From: Unio delphinus
Taxonomy: Eukaryota; Mollusca; Bivalvia; Unionida; Unionidae
DNA: 64,000 nt
Assembly (NCBI GenBank): GCA_029339505.1
Contig: JAQISU010000180.1
Location: 988,501 to 1,052,500 of the forward strand
Direction of reading: 5' to 3'
Part shown: piece by piece, positions 18,784-30,302 of the stretch
Layout: every line of letters begins with the position of its first letter
How positions within the stretch are numbered: the first letter of the stretch is position 1
The notes under the pieces: model-generated
What the model saw: the letters and a program-made list of their open reading frames with translations, nothing else
The model's database searches: none
What the model was told of the DNA's origin: nothing
Made by a program: the position numbers and the translations under genes

Positions 18784-19737
18784 GACCATGCGGTGGCAAT
18801 TGAGTATCCTCGGGAATCACTTGTAGTTGTTGTCGAGTAAAACCCCGCTGAGGGGCAGTTGAATCCAGTTTATAGACTGGAGGTCTACCCGTAGATCGTG
18901 TTATACTAGATATCTTATGCGTAGTGACGCTCCAAATAGGATCAGTAGCCCTTTTTCTACCCCCTTCAAGCTCTCCTGGTTCGTATAAGTACCTCACAAT
19001 AACACTACTACCAAGAATTGCTTGGGAAACGCTAGCGTTTCTAGGGAAATCTTTTTGTGGTTGTACGGGTATTGACTTCTTTTTAATCGCGTTGATAGGT
19101 TTCATGTTGATTGTTCTAGTAATCTCGTTATTCAGTGCAGTAATCACAGATGGTAATCTTTTAACCCATTCACTGGATCGCTTTTCTTGAATGAATTCTT
19201 TTGCGTATTGATATCCAAATAACCGCTCAGCAATCGTCCGATTAAATCGTTCTACAATGGCCTGATCGCGATGTAGCGCAGTATGCCCTCGTCGTATGGT
19301 GACATTATGATGTTCATTGTAGATAACACTGCACCCTGAAATTCCTTGCCAGGATCAACTTGTAACAGATTTGACCAGTGCAGAGGACCTCGTCGATAAA
19401 TCCTTTCAAATGCAGAAGCGACTTCAGTGGCTGATTTTGTTTTTAACGGTTCTGCTTCTTTGTATCGACTTGCAATATCAACTACGGTTAGCGCGTATTT
19501 GTAACCACGATCATGTGGCAGAAATAATATATCAGCCTGATGAACTTCATTAGGAGCGGTCACATCAAAATGCGAGAATTGAATTTGTTTAGGTGGTGGT
19601 AGATAAATTTGCCATAGTGCCTGTTTGGATAACCAATTAGCCGCAGTGGTTTTTTTCACTTTTGCAGCGCTAGCGAGTTTATTGATTGCAGCGTTACCCC
19701 TCCAGTATCCCCTCGGAGAATAATAAATTGATTCCAT
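18776..19737 (-). pseudogene. Retroviral-type (rve) integrase, frameshifted
   Basis: ATG at 19737 (MESIYYSPRGYWRG; the frame extends to a GTG at 19755), four bases after the PLA2 gene stop. Residues from HQADILFL give the first catalytic Asp and LQVDPGKEF the second. Near 19327-19331 the frame is lost; in the shifted frame the sequence continues RRGHTALHRDQAIVERFNRT, giving the catalytic Glu, and then on to VRYLYEPGELEGGRKRATDP, the chromodomain-like C-terminal region typical of Polinton integrases. Total about 320 codons, the family's usual core size, though without a clear N-terminal HHCC zinc site. No slippery heptamer is present at the break, so a one-base deletion is the likeliest cause. 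The 3' end overlaps the polymerase-HNH frame tail to tail by 8 bases. Confidence 0.85.
19026..19041. repeat. Palindrome copy 4, inside the integrase gene
   Basis: The same 16-bp palindrome as copy 3. It encodes NASVS just before the chromodomain-like C-terminal region of the integrase (context PRNASVSQAILG). Confidence 0.85.
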
Positions 19738-19741
19738 ATTA

Positions 19742-20259
19742 TTAATTACCAGCACCTAACATCAATTTACTTTTCATAGCCGATTTTATCAAAAATGAAG
19801 ACAATTTTTCTTTGAAGGATTTATCAGGAATAGCATTTAACGCATGAATTAATTTCACATCTGCTAGATGCCTGTGTTGCAGATTGCTGCTTTTATAAGC
19901 AACATCATGAAGGTGACAGGCCTTATCAATGGCGTTTATTGGATCTTCACCGGGGTTGGGTTGATTTTGATTATTGAGTCTGATATCAAGTCTGGTTCCC
20001 GGTCCACAGTAGCTATATCCTGGAAGGTGCTTTTCTCCGGGGTACTTTGCCCATGGGGTTCCAGGGAGCTTTGCCAATTTGGCTGCGATATCACCTCCTC
20101 GTTTTTTTTTAAATCAGATCTCATAGACACAAATCTAAATTTCTTTGTACCACATTGCACGCATTTACCAGAAAGCGCTGATCGGTTATTTTTAGTTGTA
20201 ACCGTCGTCACATCATCTGTGCCAGTACGCGTTTTACACTTCACACAATATAGATCCAT
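19742..20259 (-). CDS. Zinc ribbon-phospholipase A2 protein, split by a frame change at A9
   Basis: From ATG 20259 the first frame encodes a zinc ribbon (YCVKCKTRT ... GKCVQCGTKKFRFV; four Cys). At a run of nine A (complement of 20102-20110) the sense passes to the -1 frame, where GGDIAAKLAKLPGTPW leads into a parvovirus VP1u/adintovirus-type PLA2: YCGPGT calcium loop, LD, then DKACHLHDVAY with the catalytic His-Asp pair. The first frame itself runs on uselessly to 19936. PLA2 domains of this type breach endosomal membranes during entry. The A9 run could permit -1 ribosomal slippage or polymerase stuttering, or the gene may have lost one A by mutation or sequencing error. As two separate proteins, the PLA2 part would need the TTG at 20077. 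Confidence 0.75.
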
Positions 20260-20264
20260 AATTT
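20260..20264. promoter_or_regulatory. 5-bp gap between divergent starts
   Basis: The ATG of the zinc ribbon/PLA2 gene (20259, - strand) and the first ATG of the packaging ATPase (20265, + strand) are separated by only five bases. Each gene's promoter must therefore lie inside the other's coding sequence, or the ATPase starts at its second Met (20277). Confidence 0.6.
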
Positions 20265-20936
20265 ATGTATAGAAATATGGATATAATTGATTTTTCAGCG
20301 ACTAAAACAAGAGAACCAATTAAGCATCATGCAGCGCTACCAAACTCTATCCGGATGATTATAATCGGGCCATCTGGATCCGGTAAAACGCAATTGTTAC
20401 TCAATTTAATAATGAGATGGATGAGGTGGGATAAGTTGTATTTAATTGCCCCTAGCGTAGATGATCAACGATGTTATGAAGTGCTAAAAGATTTTAACGA
20501 GAATGCATCAGAAATTAAGGGTGAGAACGCCATTGATTTTATAACCGATATCGATGAAGCACCGAGCATTGATGATATTGATGGAGATATTAACAATTTA
20601 GTCGTATACGACGATATAATGTTGGATAAACAAAAAAATCCTGCTAGAATATTTTCCCGTGGGCGTCACAAAAACACTGACGTGATATATGTCACTCAAC
20701 GCTACACTCAGGTTCCAAAAGTCATCAGAGATAACTGCAATTTATTGTCTGTATTCAACGGAGTTGATACTCATACGCTACGAAATATTTGGCAGACATG
20801 GTGTTCTGATATGGACTTCAATCAATTTAGAGATTTCTTTAGTCATGCTCAGTCGACTCCGCACGGATTCGCAACAATAAATCTACATGATCCTCGGACA
20901 CGATATCGTATCGGACTTGATCAAATATTCGGTTAA
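20265..20936 (+). CDS. FtsK/HerA-type packaging ATPase (A32-like)
   Basis: 223 aa, ATG start (a second Met lies four codons in), intact. Walker A GPSGSGKT at residues 35-42, preceded by SIRMIII; Walker B LVVYDD at 112-117; then SRGRHKNTDVIYVTQRY (about 131-147), the sensor segment with an Arg pair typical of the poxvirus A32-like group, and RDNCNLLSVF. The length matches compact Polinton ATPases. The enzyme pumps the genome into preformed capsids. It ends 25 bases before the right TIR. Confidence 0.9.
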   Translation: MYRNMDIIDFSATKTREPIKHHAALPNSIRMIIIGPSGSGKTQLLLNLIMRWMRWDKLYLIAPSVDDQRCYEVLKDFNENASEIKGENAIDFITDIDEAPSIDDIDGDINNLVVYDDIMLDKQKNPARIFSRGRHKNTDVIYVTQRYTQVPKVIRDNCNLLSVFNGVDTHTLRNIWQTWCSDMDFNQFRDFFSHAQSTPHGFATINLHDPRTRYRIGLDQIFG

Positions 20937-20961
20937 AATCGTAAAAGAATTATTAACCCAT

Positions 20962-21189
20962 AGCAGCAGAGAGGGTGGATGACAACAAGTTGCGACCAAA
21001 ATTAATTAAAAAATCGTTTTCATTTTTTTAGTTAAAATGATTTCGTAGGGAGATTTCAATCAATTTTTTGTCTGAAAACGTTGTAGGGTTCGCCTTTTTT
21101 TGGTTAAAATAAGATTATAAGACGGCTCGTTTTAGGATTTCAATCAAATTTTGTCTAAAAACGTTGTAGGATTCACCCTCTCTGCTGCT
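20962..21189 (-). repeat. Right terminal inverted repeat (228 bp)
   Basis: Exact-looking reverse complement of 5885-6112, ending gctgctg/gcatt at the right junction. Just inside both arms a gggttaa sequence follows (6128-6134; complement at 20953-20959), but at different distances, so about 15 bases were gained or lost next to one arm. Confidence 0.95.
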
Positions 21190-23829
21190 GCATTTTGGAA
21201 AAATAAATAAGCCCAAGTGGATAGATATGTAGATTAGTAGGTATTTAGGTTAGGTTAGGTTAATTAAATACACAACTTGTATTATGAATGGAGTATGTCA
21301 CAAATAAATTAACAACTTACAGTATGTTCTAATTAAATCCACTAATATGAATAGTGCTTGACATGTTAGTCCATTTATATGAAACATCCTAACCTAATAT
21401 CATTTGGTGCTATGTCCAAGAATTCATCCACATTGTCTAAAGTTCTATAATCCTCCATCATCAACTTATAAATTGTTGTGGTTGTGGTCTAGTCATCATA
21501 AATATTATCTGACTCCTTGGCTTCATTATCATATGCTGGTGATTATGTAGAGACTGGACTTGGGCTCTGTAAGTAACACATACAGATTTTGAAATCTATT
21601 AAAGGCTGTGGATGAATACGTGTTATTGTGTGACATGATGAGCATGTATCACTTGCAGCTCTTTAAAAGGGTTGTCACATCGGAAAACAAGTTAAGAGAT
21701 TAAGCTTAAACGCTTATTTACAAGAGTCAGAACTATACTTGGTCTTGAACAAGTACATGTATTAAATTTGCATCATCATCAAAAGGATTGTCAATGTGAA
21801 AATAAAATGGGTGCTGCCTTTACCTGACAAGGGCTAATGGGGAAATGTGCTCTGCCAGAAAACTTGTATCTGTAAATAAGAACCTAATTGTTATATTACA
21901 TGTGTTATTATTCCCAGGTTGTTACCTGATTAACCAGGTACCCATCCACAGCTCTGTTGATGACATGATTAGATTTAAAGGCTAATAAAGCAATTGGACT
22001 TTTATTCTGCCATAGACTCTGTTAGTATTATTACACAAAATCCATTTGAGGTACAGAAAATTAAAGTTATGTATATTATTTTAACAGAAAAGGTTTGGCA
22101 TTATTAAGCAAAAACATGAGATGGACAAATAATATATTGTAGGCTTCATTGTTGTTTGTTTGCTTGTTCATTTGATTAGGATTTTTAACGTAGCTTTAAC
22201 AATTTTTCAGTCATATCACTAAGATGTCAGCAGTGGGGCAGTTTATAGTGATATCTAGCACTGGGGCATCATGCCGCAGACATGTAGCATGATGTCCCAC
22301 TCAGTCACATTATCCTGACACCAGGCCAACCAGTCCTAACACTAATCTCTTAATGCTGAGCGTCAAGCGAGGCACCTGTTAGTATCATTTTTGTAAGTCT
22401 TTCATATGACTTGGCCAGGGATTGAACCCACAACCTCCTGCTTCCGTGGCAGATGCTCCAAGCACTAGGCCACCGGAGTGGCTGCTTGATTGTTGTGATA
22501 CATAGTTAACATAAATATATATCAAGTCATTATGTTAATTTGTGTATATATTTTTGAACCTTTATACAAAAACCTTTTTTGAGAGTATTCAGAGGAGAGG
22601 AGATGAACTATGTTTTGTTGTTTAGTCTAAATGAAAACAAAACACTTTTATCAAGGACTATGAGTAGAATAGGGTAGTAATTAATACTCTTTAAAAGCAT
22701 AAATTAAAGCATAAATTAAAATACCACCAGAGGTGATACACATATTTATTTTTATCCATTCTAACAGGATGGTAAAATGAACTTAGATCGGCAGACTGTT
22801 AATATCTCGGAAAATGTTTCTGAATATCTTGAGATTTGATGCTTGGCTGCCAGTGTTTGCTTTATCCATAATCACTTTTGTTATTTGCAAGTGTGAATTT
22901 CACTCACATCAAATTTAATTGGTTTTAGAATTCCAGCCTTTAGTAACATCTCATCTGTTATCTTGCTGGGGGGAACATCTTTCCTGATATCTAGATGGTA
23001 GGAATAATTCCTCTGATATCTACCATGGTAGGAATAGTTCCTCTGATATCTAGATAGCATTAACATCTCATCCGATATCTAGCTGGTATAAAAATCTCAA
23101 GGACTTGATGTTTTCATAGTAATGTCATATTGCTTTTGTGTTGGTTAGATGCAGTGTACCATCTTGTTTCTAAATTTGCCACCTGTATTTATTTTTTTTT
23201 TTACTCTTTTCATTTTTATTTAGTGGATCACATTAAATCCAAGTGTGTCATATAAAATTGTTTGGTAAAAGAATGGATATTCATTGGAAATTAATTTAGT
23301 GGATTTGTCATTAAAAAAGGCCCAATACAATATTTAGCAATGGGATAATTATTGATCTATAAAATATTATACCAGTATTTGCTTCTACCTTTGTTTGAGC
23401 AACCAGGCCTAATTCCTGTAGCAGTAAATAGGTTGATTAGACAAGTTATACATTGCTGACACAAATCATAAAATATGCTTAAAAACAAAAGTCAGTACTT
23501 TTGTGGCTGATGTACTAGCAAACAGACTTAGTTCTACTGATATAATTAGTTTTCTAGATCGGAGGGTTCAGCAAAGCTAGTGACTGCAAACCAATCCTTT
23601 TGAAAACAAATCTTTCTTTTCCAAACTTCTTTTGGATACTGAATTTCAATTTCACACCTATTAAAGTTGCAGACACAGTGGTTAAAGAGCAGAAAAAGAA
23701 GTAAACTTTTCTGTTGATGCAAGCCAAGTGAGTAGTCCTTCTCATTTTGTTGACCGTGTGAACTCTGTGTGACACTATACTCTTTTCATTTGACTTGATA
23801 ATCCTTAGTGTGATCATAAGGCCAATCAC
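21190..23829. other. Aladin intron, right flank of the Polinton
   Basis: Starts with the gcatt target repeat. Near 21247 there are three ttaggt/aggtt units, too few to be telomeric. A SINE lies at about 22215-22495 and a small ~30-bp repeat (gatatctagatggtaggaat) at 22985-23070. Otherwise AT-rich unique sequence with no gene recognised. Confidence 0.65.
22215..22495 (-). mobile_element. tRNA-derived SINE
   Basis: On the - strand the sequence opens with a tRNA-like head: an A-box-like tggcctagtgcttgg and a B box gggttcaatccc, spaced as in tRNA genes. It is followed by a ~200-bp body (gtgcctcgcttgacgctcag, ggacatcatgctacatgtct) that looks like a conserved SINE core domain. The head is not a functional tRNA. 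Confidence 0.7.
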
Positions 23830-26800
23830 ATAATATAATGCAATATGAACTCTGTATGTGACTCATTACTAAAGAGTCCACTGTTTGATGATTACAATAT
23901 GATACCATATGATCTCTGTATGTGACTCATTGCTAAAGAGTCCACTGTTTGCTGATTACGATATGATACCATATGAACTCTGTGTGTGACTCATACTAGA
24001 GAGTCCACTGTGTACTGATTATGATATGATACCATATGAATTCTGTATGCAACTTGTTACTAAATAGTCCACTGTTGACTGACCAGAATATGATACCATT
24101 TGAACTCTATGTTACTCAGTACTAATGACTCCAGTTTGCTGACCTGAATATGATACCATGTTAACTATGTATTCATTACGATGCTAAGGTGTCCTTTAAT
24201 TGCTAACCAAAATAGGATACCATTTGAACTCTGTGTGTGTGACTCAGTACTAAGGAGGCTTCTGTTTGTTGATTAAAATATACCATTTGAATTCTGTGTG
24301 ACTCTACTATGGAGTCTTCTGTTTGTTGACTAGAATATGATACCATTTGAATTCTGTGTGACTCTACTATGGAGTCTTCTGTTTGTTGACTAGAATATGA
24401 TACCATTTGAATTCTGTGTGACTGAGTACTAAGGAGTCTTCTGTTTGTTGACTAGAATATGATAACATTTGAATTCTGTGTGACTGAGTACTAAGGAGTC
24501 TTCTGTTTGTTGACTAGAATATGATACCATTTGAATTTTGTGTGACTCTGTACTAAGGAGTCTTCTGTTTGTTGACTAGAATATGATACTATTTGAATTC
24601 TGTGTGACTGAGTACTAAGGAGTCTTCTGTTTGTTGACGAGAATATGATACTATTTGAATTTTGTGTGACTGAGTACTAAGGAGTCTTCTGTTTGTTGAC
24701 TAGAATATGATACCATTTGAATTCTGTGTGACTGAGTACTAAGGAGTCTTCTGTTTGTTGACTAGAATATGATACCATTTGAATTCTGTGTGACTGAGTA
24801 CTAAGGAGTCTTGTGTTTGTTGACTAGAATATGATACTATTTGAATTCTGTGTGACTGAGTACTAAGGAGTCTTCTGTTTGTTGACTAGAATATGATACC
24901 ATTTGAATTCTGTGTGATCTTTTGTTTGTTGACTAGAATATGATACCATTTGAATTCTGTGTGACTGAGTACTAAGGAGTCTTCTATTTGTTGATTAGAA
25001 TATGATACCATTTGAATTCTGTGTGACTGAGTACTAAGGAGTCTTCTGTTTGTTGACTAGAATATGATACCATTTGAATTTTGTGTGACTCTGTACTATG
25101 GAGTCTTCTGTTTGTTGACTAGAATATGATACCATTTGAATTCTGTGTGACTGTACTATGGAGTCTTCTGTTTGTTGACTAGAATATGATACCATTTGAT
25201 TTCTGTGTGACTGAGTACTAAGGAGTCTTCTGTTTGTTGACTAGAATATCATACCATTTGATTTCTGTGTGACTCTATACTGAGGAGTCTTCTCTTTGTT
25301 GACTAGAATATGATACCATTTGATTTCTGTGTGATCTTTTGTTTGTTGACTAGAATATTATACCATTTGATTTCTGTGCGACTGAGTACTATGGGGTCTT
25401 CTGTTTGTTGACTAGAATATGATACCATTTGAATTCTGTGTGACTGAGTACTAAGGAGTCTTCTGTTTGTTGACTAGAATATGATACCATTTGAATTCTG
25501 TGTGACTCTACTAAGGAGTCTTCTGTTTGTTGACTAGAATATGATACCATTTGAATTCTGTGTGACTGAGTACTATGGGGTCTTCTGTTTGTTGACTAGA
25601 ATATGATACCATTTGAATTCTGTGTGACTGAGTACTAAGGAGTCTTCAGTTTGTTGACTAGAATATGATACCATTTGAATTCTGTGTGACTCTACTATGG
25701 AGTCTTCTGTTTGTTGACTAGAATATGATACCATTTGAATTCTGTGTGACTCTGTACTAAGGAGTCTTCTGTTTGTTGACTAGAATATGATACCATTCGA
25801 ATTCTGTGTGACTGAGTACTAAGGAGTCTTCTGTTTGTTGACTAGAATATGATAACATTTGAATTCTGTGTGACTCTGTACTAAGGAGTCTTCTGTTTGT
25901 TGACTAGAATATGATACTATTTGAATTCTGTGTAACTCTACTATGGAGTCTTCTGTTTGTTGATGAGAATATGATACCATTTGAATTCTGTGTGACTCTG
26001 TATTAAGGAGTCTTCTGTTTGTTGACTAGAATATGATACTATTTGAATTCTCTGTGACTCTACTATGGAGTCTTCTGTTTGTTGACTAGAATATGATACC
26101 ATTTGAATTCTGTGTGACTGAGTACTAAGGAGTCTTCTGTTTGTTGACTAGAATATGATACCATTTGAATTCTGTGTGACTCTGTACTAAGGAGTCTTCT
26201 GTTTGTTGACTAGAATATGATACCATTCGAATTCTGTGTGACTGAGTACTAAGGAGTCTTCTGTTTGTTGACTAGAATATGATACCATTTGAATTCTGTG
26301 TGACTCTACTATGGAGTCTTCTGTTTGTTGACTAGAATATGATACCATTTGAATTCTGTGTGACTGAGTACTATGGAGTCTTCTGTTTGTTGACTAGAAT
26401 ATGATATCATTTGAATTTTGTGTGACTCTGTATTAAGGAGTCTTCTGTTTGTTGACTAGAATATAATACCATTCGACTTCTGTGTGACTGAGTACTAAGG
26501 AGTCTTCTGTTTGTTGACTAGAATATGATACTATTTGAATTTTGTGTGACTGATTACTAAGGAGTCTTCTGTTTGTTGACTAGAATATGATACCATTCGA
26601 ATTCTGTGTGACTGAGTACTAAGGAGTCTTCTGTTTGTTGACTAGAATATAATACCATTCGAATTCTGTGTGACTCAGTACTATGGTGTCCTCTGTTTAC
26701 TGACCAGTTATGATGCCACATTAACCCTGTATGCAATTCACTGCTATGGAGTCCTCTGTTTTTTTTAAACCAGAATATGATGCCACATGAACTATATATG
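23830..26800. repeat. Satellite array, 62-bp unit
   Basis: About 45 tandem units of 58-62 bp, each with gaattctgtgtgactgagta, ggagtcttctgtttgttgac and tagaatatgataccattt. Units are very similar from 24280 to 26690 and diverge at both ends (23830-24280, 26690-26800), as expected for an array homogenised by unequal exchange. Open frames on the - strand are repeats of the unit and not genes. Confidence 0.97.
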
Positions 26801-27549
26801 TGACTCAATGACTGTTAGTATGATCAGATTGCAGAATCACTGTGGGATGTTAAATCACAACTACTATCTCCCATCTCATTGAAAGAAGTCGATCAACTGC
26901 AACTCGCAAATTTATGTTATAGCCTATGTGATTGCTTTGTTAAATAAAGGGGTAGACAGTGGAAATTTACTTATAGAAAAGGTCTTGTATGATTTGAAAA
27001 CATTATACATAAGCCAATTCAGAGAAAGGGGATTATATGCACATTATGTCATGCTACAATGGATGGACTGATTGTATTTTTAAGCAGTTAGTTACATGTA
27101 TATTAGTAATGACAACTTGTTTCTATGTTTTGGAAAAGTGAACAGTACATGTAATCACCAGAATGAAAAAGCAATGAAAGCATTTTTTCTCAAAATGACT
27201 GATTTTTTAATTAAACATAGTAATAATTATGTTGTTAATATGTATATATTACGTGTGAAACAGAAGTTCTACAATACACATGTTGTGTTGAATATCCTCA
27301 TGAAATTTATCCAAATGTTATTCAGTGATACATGTGCATAAAAAAAGGTTTCCAACTATGACATTTAATTTTCTTGAACTTGATTGCTTTTACATTTCTC
27401 ATATGTTTCCAGATTTCATTGGATTGCAAAATGTTTTGAAGAATATAAATTATTAAAATTAAAAATTGACCATTTTCTTTTTTTACATGCATTGAAGTAT
27501 GGACCAAACAAAATGCTGTGCAAATTATATGTATAAGTATGTTCTTCAG
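26801..27549. other. Intron, nothing recognised
   Basis: AT-rich intronic sequence between the satellite and the next aladin exon. An 81-codon + strand frame (27096-27341) is low-complexity and shows no domain. Confidence 0.6.
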
Positions 27550-27610
27550 GATCTGGGAAACAAGCCATTGGAGCTGCGAAAAATGGTCCAAATGTACAGG
27601 TAGATGTAAG
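27550..27610 (+). CDS. AAAS: Aladin (AAAS) internal exon
   Basis: 61-bp exon between acceptor gttcttcag and donor gtatgg. Its first G completes the Arg codon left by 4999-5123; then 20 codons give IWETSHWSCEKWSKCTGRCK. The WE...W(S/T)CE(K/R)W...GRC pattern is specific to the aladin propeller at this place. A donor 11 bases earlier (gtagat) would break the frame to the next exon, so the end at 27610 was chosen. Ends in phase 0, matching the next exon. Confidence 0.88.
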
Positions 27611-30207
27611 GTATGGCATGCTCTTGTCACAACTCTTTTTCAACATTGCACTCCAAAAACGTAATATACATACATTTTAATTAAACATTGAAACACATTG
27701 ATGTACTCTGTAATTTAAATGTATGAATTCAATACACAACCAAGTTACACATGCACTAAATACCTAACTCGTGCAATTTTTTTATTTAAATATAAAATTC
27801 AAATCAGCTTAATCTGGGATTAGCCTAACACAGATTTTACTTGAACTTGTATCAGCACAGAATACACACAGTGCTGGGATTGGCACAGCACATATTGGTA
27901 ATCCTTATTGTCATATACAGTGTGTTTTATGCAGGTTCTAACCCATGAGTAGCTTTAATAAAGAGAGCTCAAGTTTTATTTAAGTAGTGAAATTGTTAGT
28001 ATTGTCACACATTGATTTGGAATATTTGCAATATTGAATAAGGACATGCATATAAATTGAGAGAGTGAGAGTGCTAAATACTCTTTAGTATTGTGTTTCT
28101 TTTCTTGCAAGGCATATATGAAACATTTCATGTTGCAGGTACATATTTTGCAATGATCATTGATATATGATATCAAAGGATTATTATATGGATTATTATA
28201 TTCTCAACAGTTGTCAAAATTGTTCTTAACCAAGTGGCAGAGTGAGTTAATTCACAGTTGCATTTTGTTATCTATGTGCTGTTACAACGTATTTGATGAC
28301 ATAGTTACTGGATATGAGACTAAAGCCCTTTTTGTCTGTATAATCGAAATGTGCACCATTCAGTTGTTAATCCCATGCTTTTTTGTAATTGTGTTGGAGA
28401 TTCTTGTAATACCCTTTTTCTTAAAATATTCCATACCTCATGTTCTATTCTCTAGGGTGAAAAATTCATAAAACTAGTTTTTTTTTTTTTTTATGTTCAT
28501 CTTTTGCAAGAAAGTGTCTCGGACACTTGGGGTAAGCCATAGGCTTACAGTGGTATTTTTTTAATAGTTTGTTGTCCAATTTTTTATATGTACAGTCATA
28601 GCAGGAAACATATTGTAGGTGCGATAATCTTGCATTATGATTCCTGTATCACTAATAGGAAGGTGTGGGTTGTGTTTGGGATATACAGTGGAAAGCATGG
28701 TAATTTATGATCCCTGGGTCATTGTTAGGGAGGTGGCGTTTTGGCTTGGAATATGTAATGGAAAGCATGGTAAGTTATTAATCCCAGGGTCACTGTCAGA
28801 TAGGCGAGGGTTGGGTTTGGATATACAGCAGAAAGATGGCAAGTTAATGTAATTTCCATGTTATTCTCCTGTAATATTAACAAATAATTAAAATATGTCA
28901 AATTTTAGCATGTATCTTTACATTCCCAGCATGATAAGAATTTTATGCCTCCAAATATCTAATTTTGTAAACGACAGTTCATAATTTATGTCATAAGGTT
29001 TTAAGAAAAATGGGAGCCACTGATCTTCTTTCATTGCAAATAGGTTAGCATATTATCTGAGCACATATTAGTGAAGGAATGGCATGTTGTATTTTATTGA
29101 AGGGCATATCTGAAGGTTGATCAGAACGTTCTGTAATAGAAACTGTATAGAAAATTTTACTTGACTGTTTACATTAATTTTAATAGTCCTTCTCAAAGAA
29201 ACAGTCATTTGAAAAAATGCAGTTCTTGTGACCCATGCCCTGAACACAAGCATCAGCCTATTACATGACAGAATTCATTTTAACCTGGATAATGCATCCC
29301 TTAGTTCTTTTCTTCTTTTGTTTTAAAATGATTTCCTTGTAATTAATCTTGCAATTTTGGGAATAGTCAGAATTCACAAGTAGTTAGACCTGAACTGTAT
29401 GGTAAGCAATTTAGAGTTTCAACGTCGAGATTTTGTAACGTTTTTCATTACAAAGTTATGTTATTCTGATTCATAATGAAGCCATCCCTCAGTAGATGTG
29501 GATCCTTTTATGCTAATAGCCTCATGTAAATTGTATCTGATTACTGTTGCATAGTAACACTGTGGTGTTTCTGGTACCATTTGATTCAGATTAATTCCAT
29601 GTGTATTGAAGAACACAATGTAAATAACTGTAGATATGGAAAGACAGGCTTCCATACACTGTCTTGTTTTTTATTCACAGGTTCAAAGTAGTGTATCCAA
29701 ATTCACATACAATGACCTTATTTATATCCTGCTACTGTATATCTGTCTAATAATTTCCAGCAAGTCATCCAGTGAACACAAGACCTTTGCATAACTAATT
29801 TCACAATTTTCTCCGCACTTTCATATGAAACATAAAAATAAAGATAATATGCTCAATTCTTCAGATATACAGTGTGCCCCACACTGTAACACGGTATTTG
29901 GGTTCCTTATAACCCGATCATGTTATAAACTTAAATGTGTTATAATCAACCAAGTCAGTTAGCTAAAGCAAATGATGCATTTACCTAAAATATTGCAGGC
30001 TGGGGTGGGGGTGGGGGTATAATACAATAGGGTGTAAAATTATGTGCTTTTGATTAAATGAAGACAAACTAGTCTTTAAAACACGTATATTGACAACTTC
30101 CATTTGTTTTTTAAAATACATAATCTGTTAAGTACTGTACTTATTTATATATAATAAATTGATGAATTCAAATATTATGTTATAAACTCACATCCCTTTA
30201 TAAACCG

Positions 30208-30299
<92 letters not shown>
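27611..30299. other. Aladin intron
   Basis: AT-rich intron. A ~72-bp unit (ggtgtgggttgtgtttggga, agcatggtaa) is repeated three times at 28630-28850. At 29872-29945 a short stretch (tacagtgtgccccacactgt) resembles one end of a Tigger-type MITE. No gene seen. Confidence 0.6.

Positions 30300-30302
<3 letters not shown>
30212..30302. repeat. (CA)n(TA)n(CA)n microsatellite
   Basis: Compound dinucleotide run: ca repeats, about 26 ta repeats, then ca repeats. It abuts the LINE fragment. Confidence 0.98.

Larger units (their letters stand above)
5885..21189. mobile_element. Integrated Polinton/Maverick (adintovirus-like) element
   Basis: A 15.3 kb unit delimited by 228-bp inverted repeats beginning AG and flanked by the direct repeat gcatt. 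It encodes the full Polinton signature: protein-primed-type family B polymerase, retroviral-type integrase, packaging ATPase, adenain-like protease, major and minor capsid-like proteins, plus PLA2, pVI-like and fibre-like genes. Genes are tightly packed, intron-free and arranged in blocks of opposite polarity, as in dsDNA viruses and unlike the surrounding host DNA. Size fits the family's 15-20 kb range. It sits wholly within an aladin intron. At least four genes carry a stop or frameshift, so this copy is probably not autonomous. Confidence 0.95.

Noticed and set aside
18924..19190. + strand frame with a hydrophobic segment over the integrase gene
   Set aside because: Lies antisense to the integrase C-terminal region, which carries the conserved GELEGG-type motif.
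21240..21265. Telomere-like ttaggt repeats
   Set aside because: Only about three units; not enough to suggest an interstitial telomere.
22380..22495. A tRNA gene
   Set aside because: A and B boxes are present, but the cloverleaf does not close and a SINE body follows.
24203..26808. Open frames on the - strand with repeated SSQQTED peptides
   Set aside because: They are translations of the 62-bp satellite unit and have no independent support.
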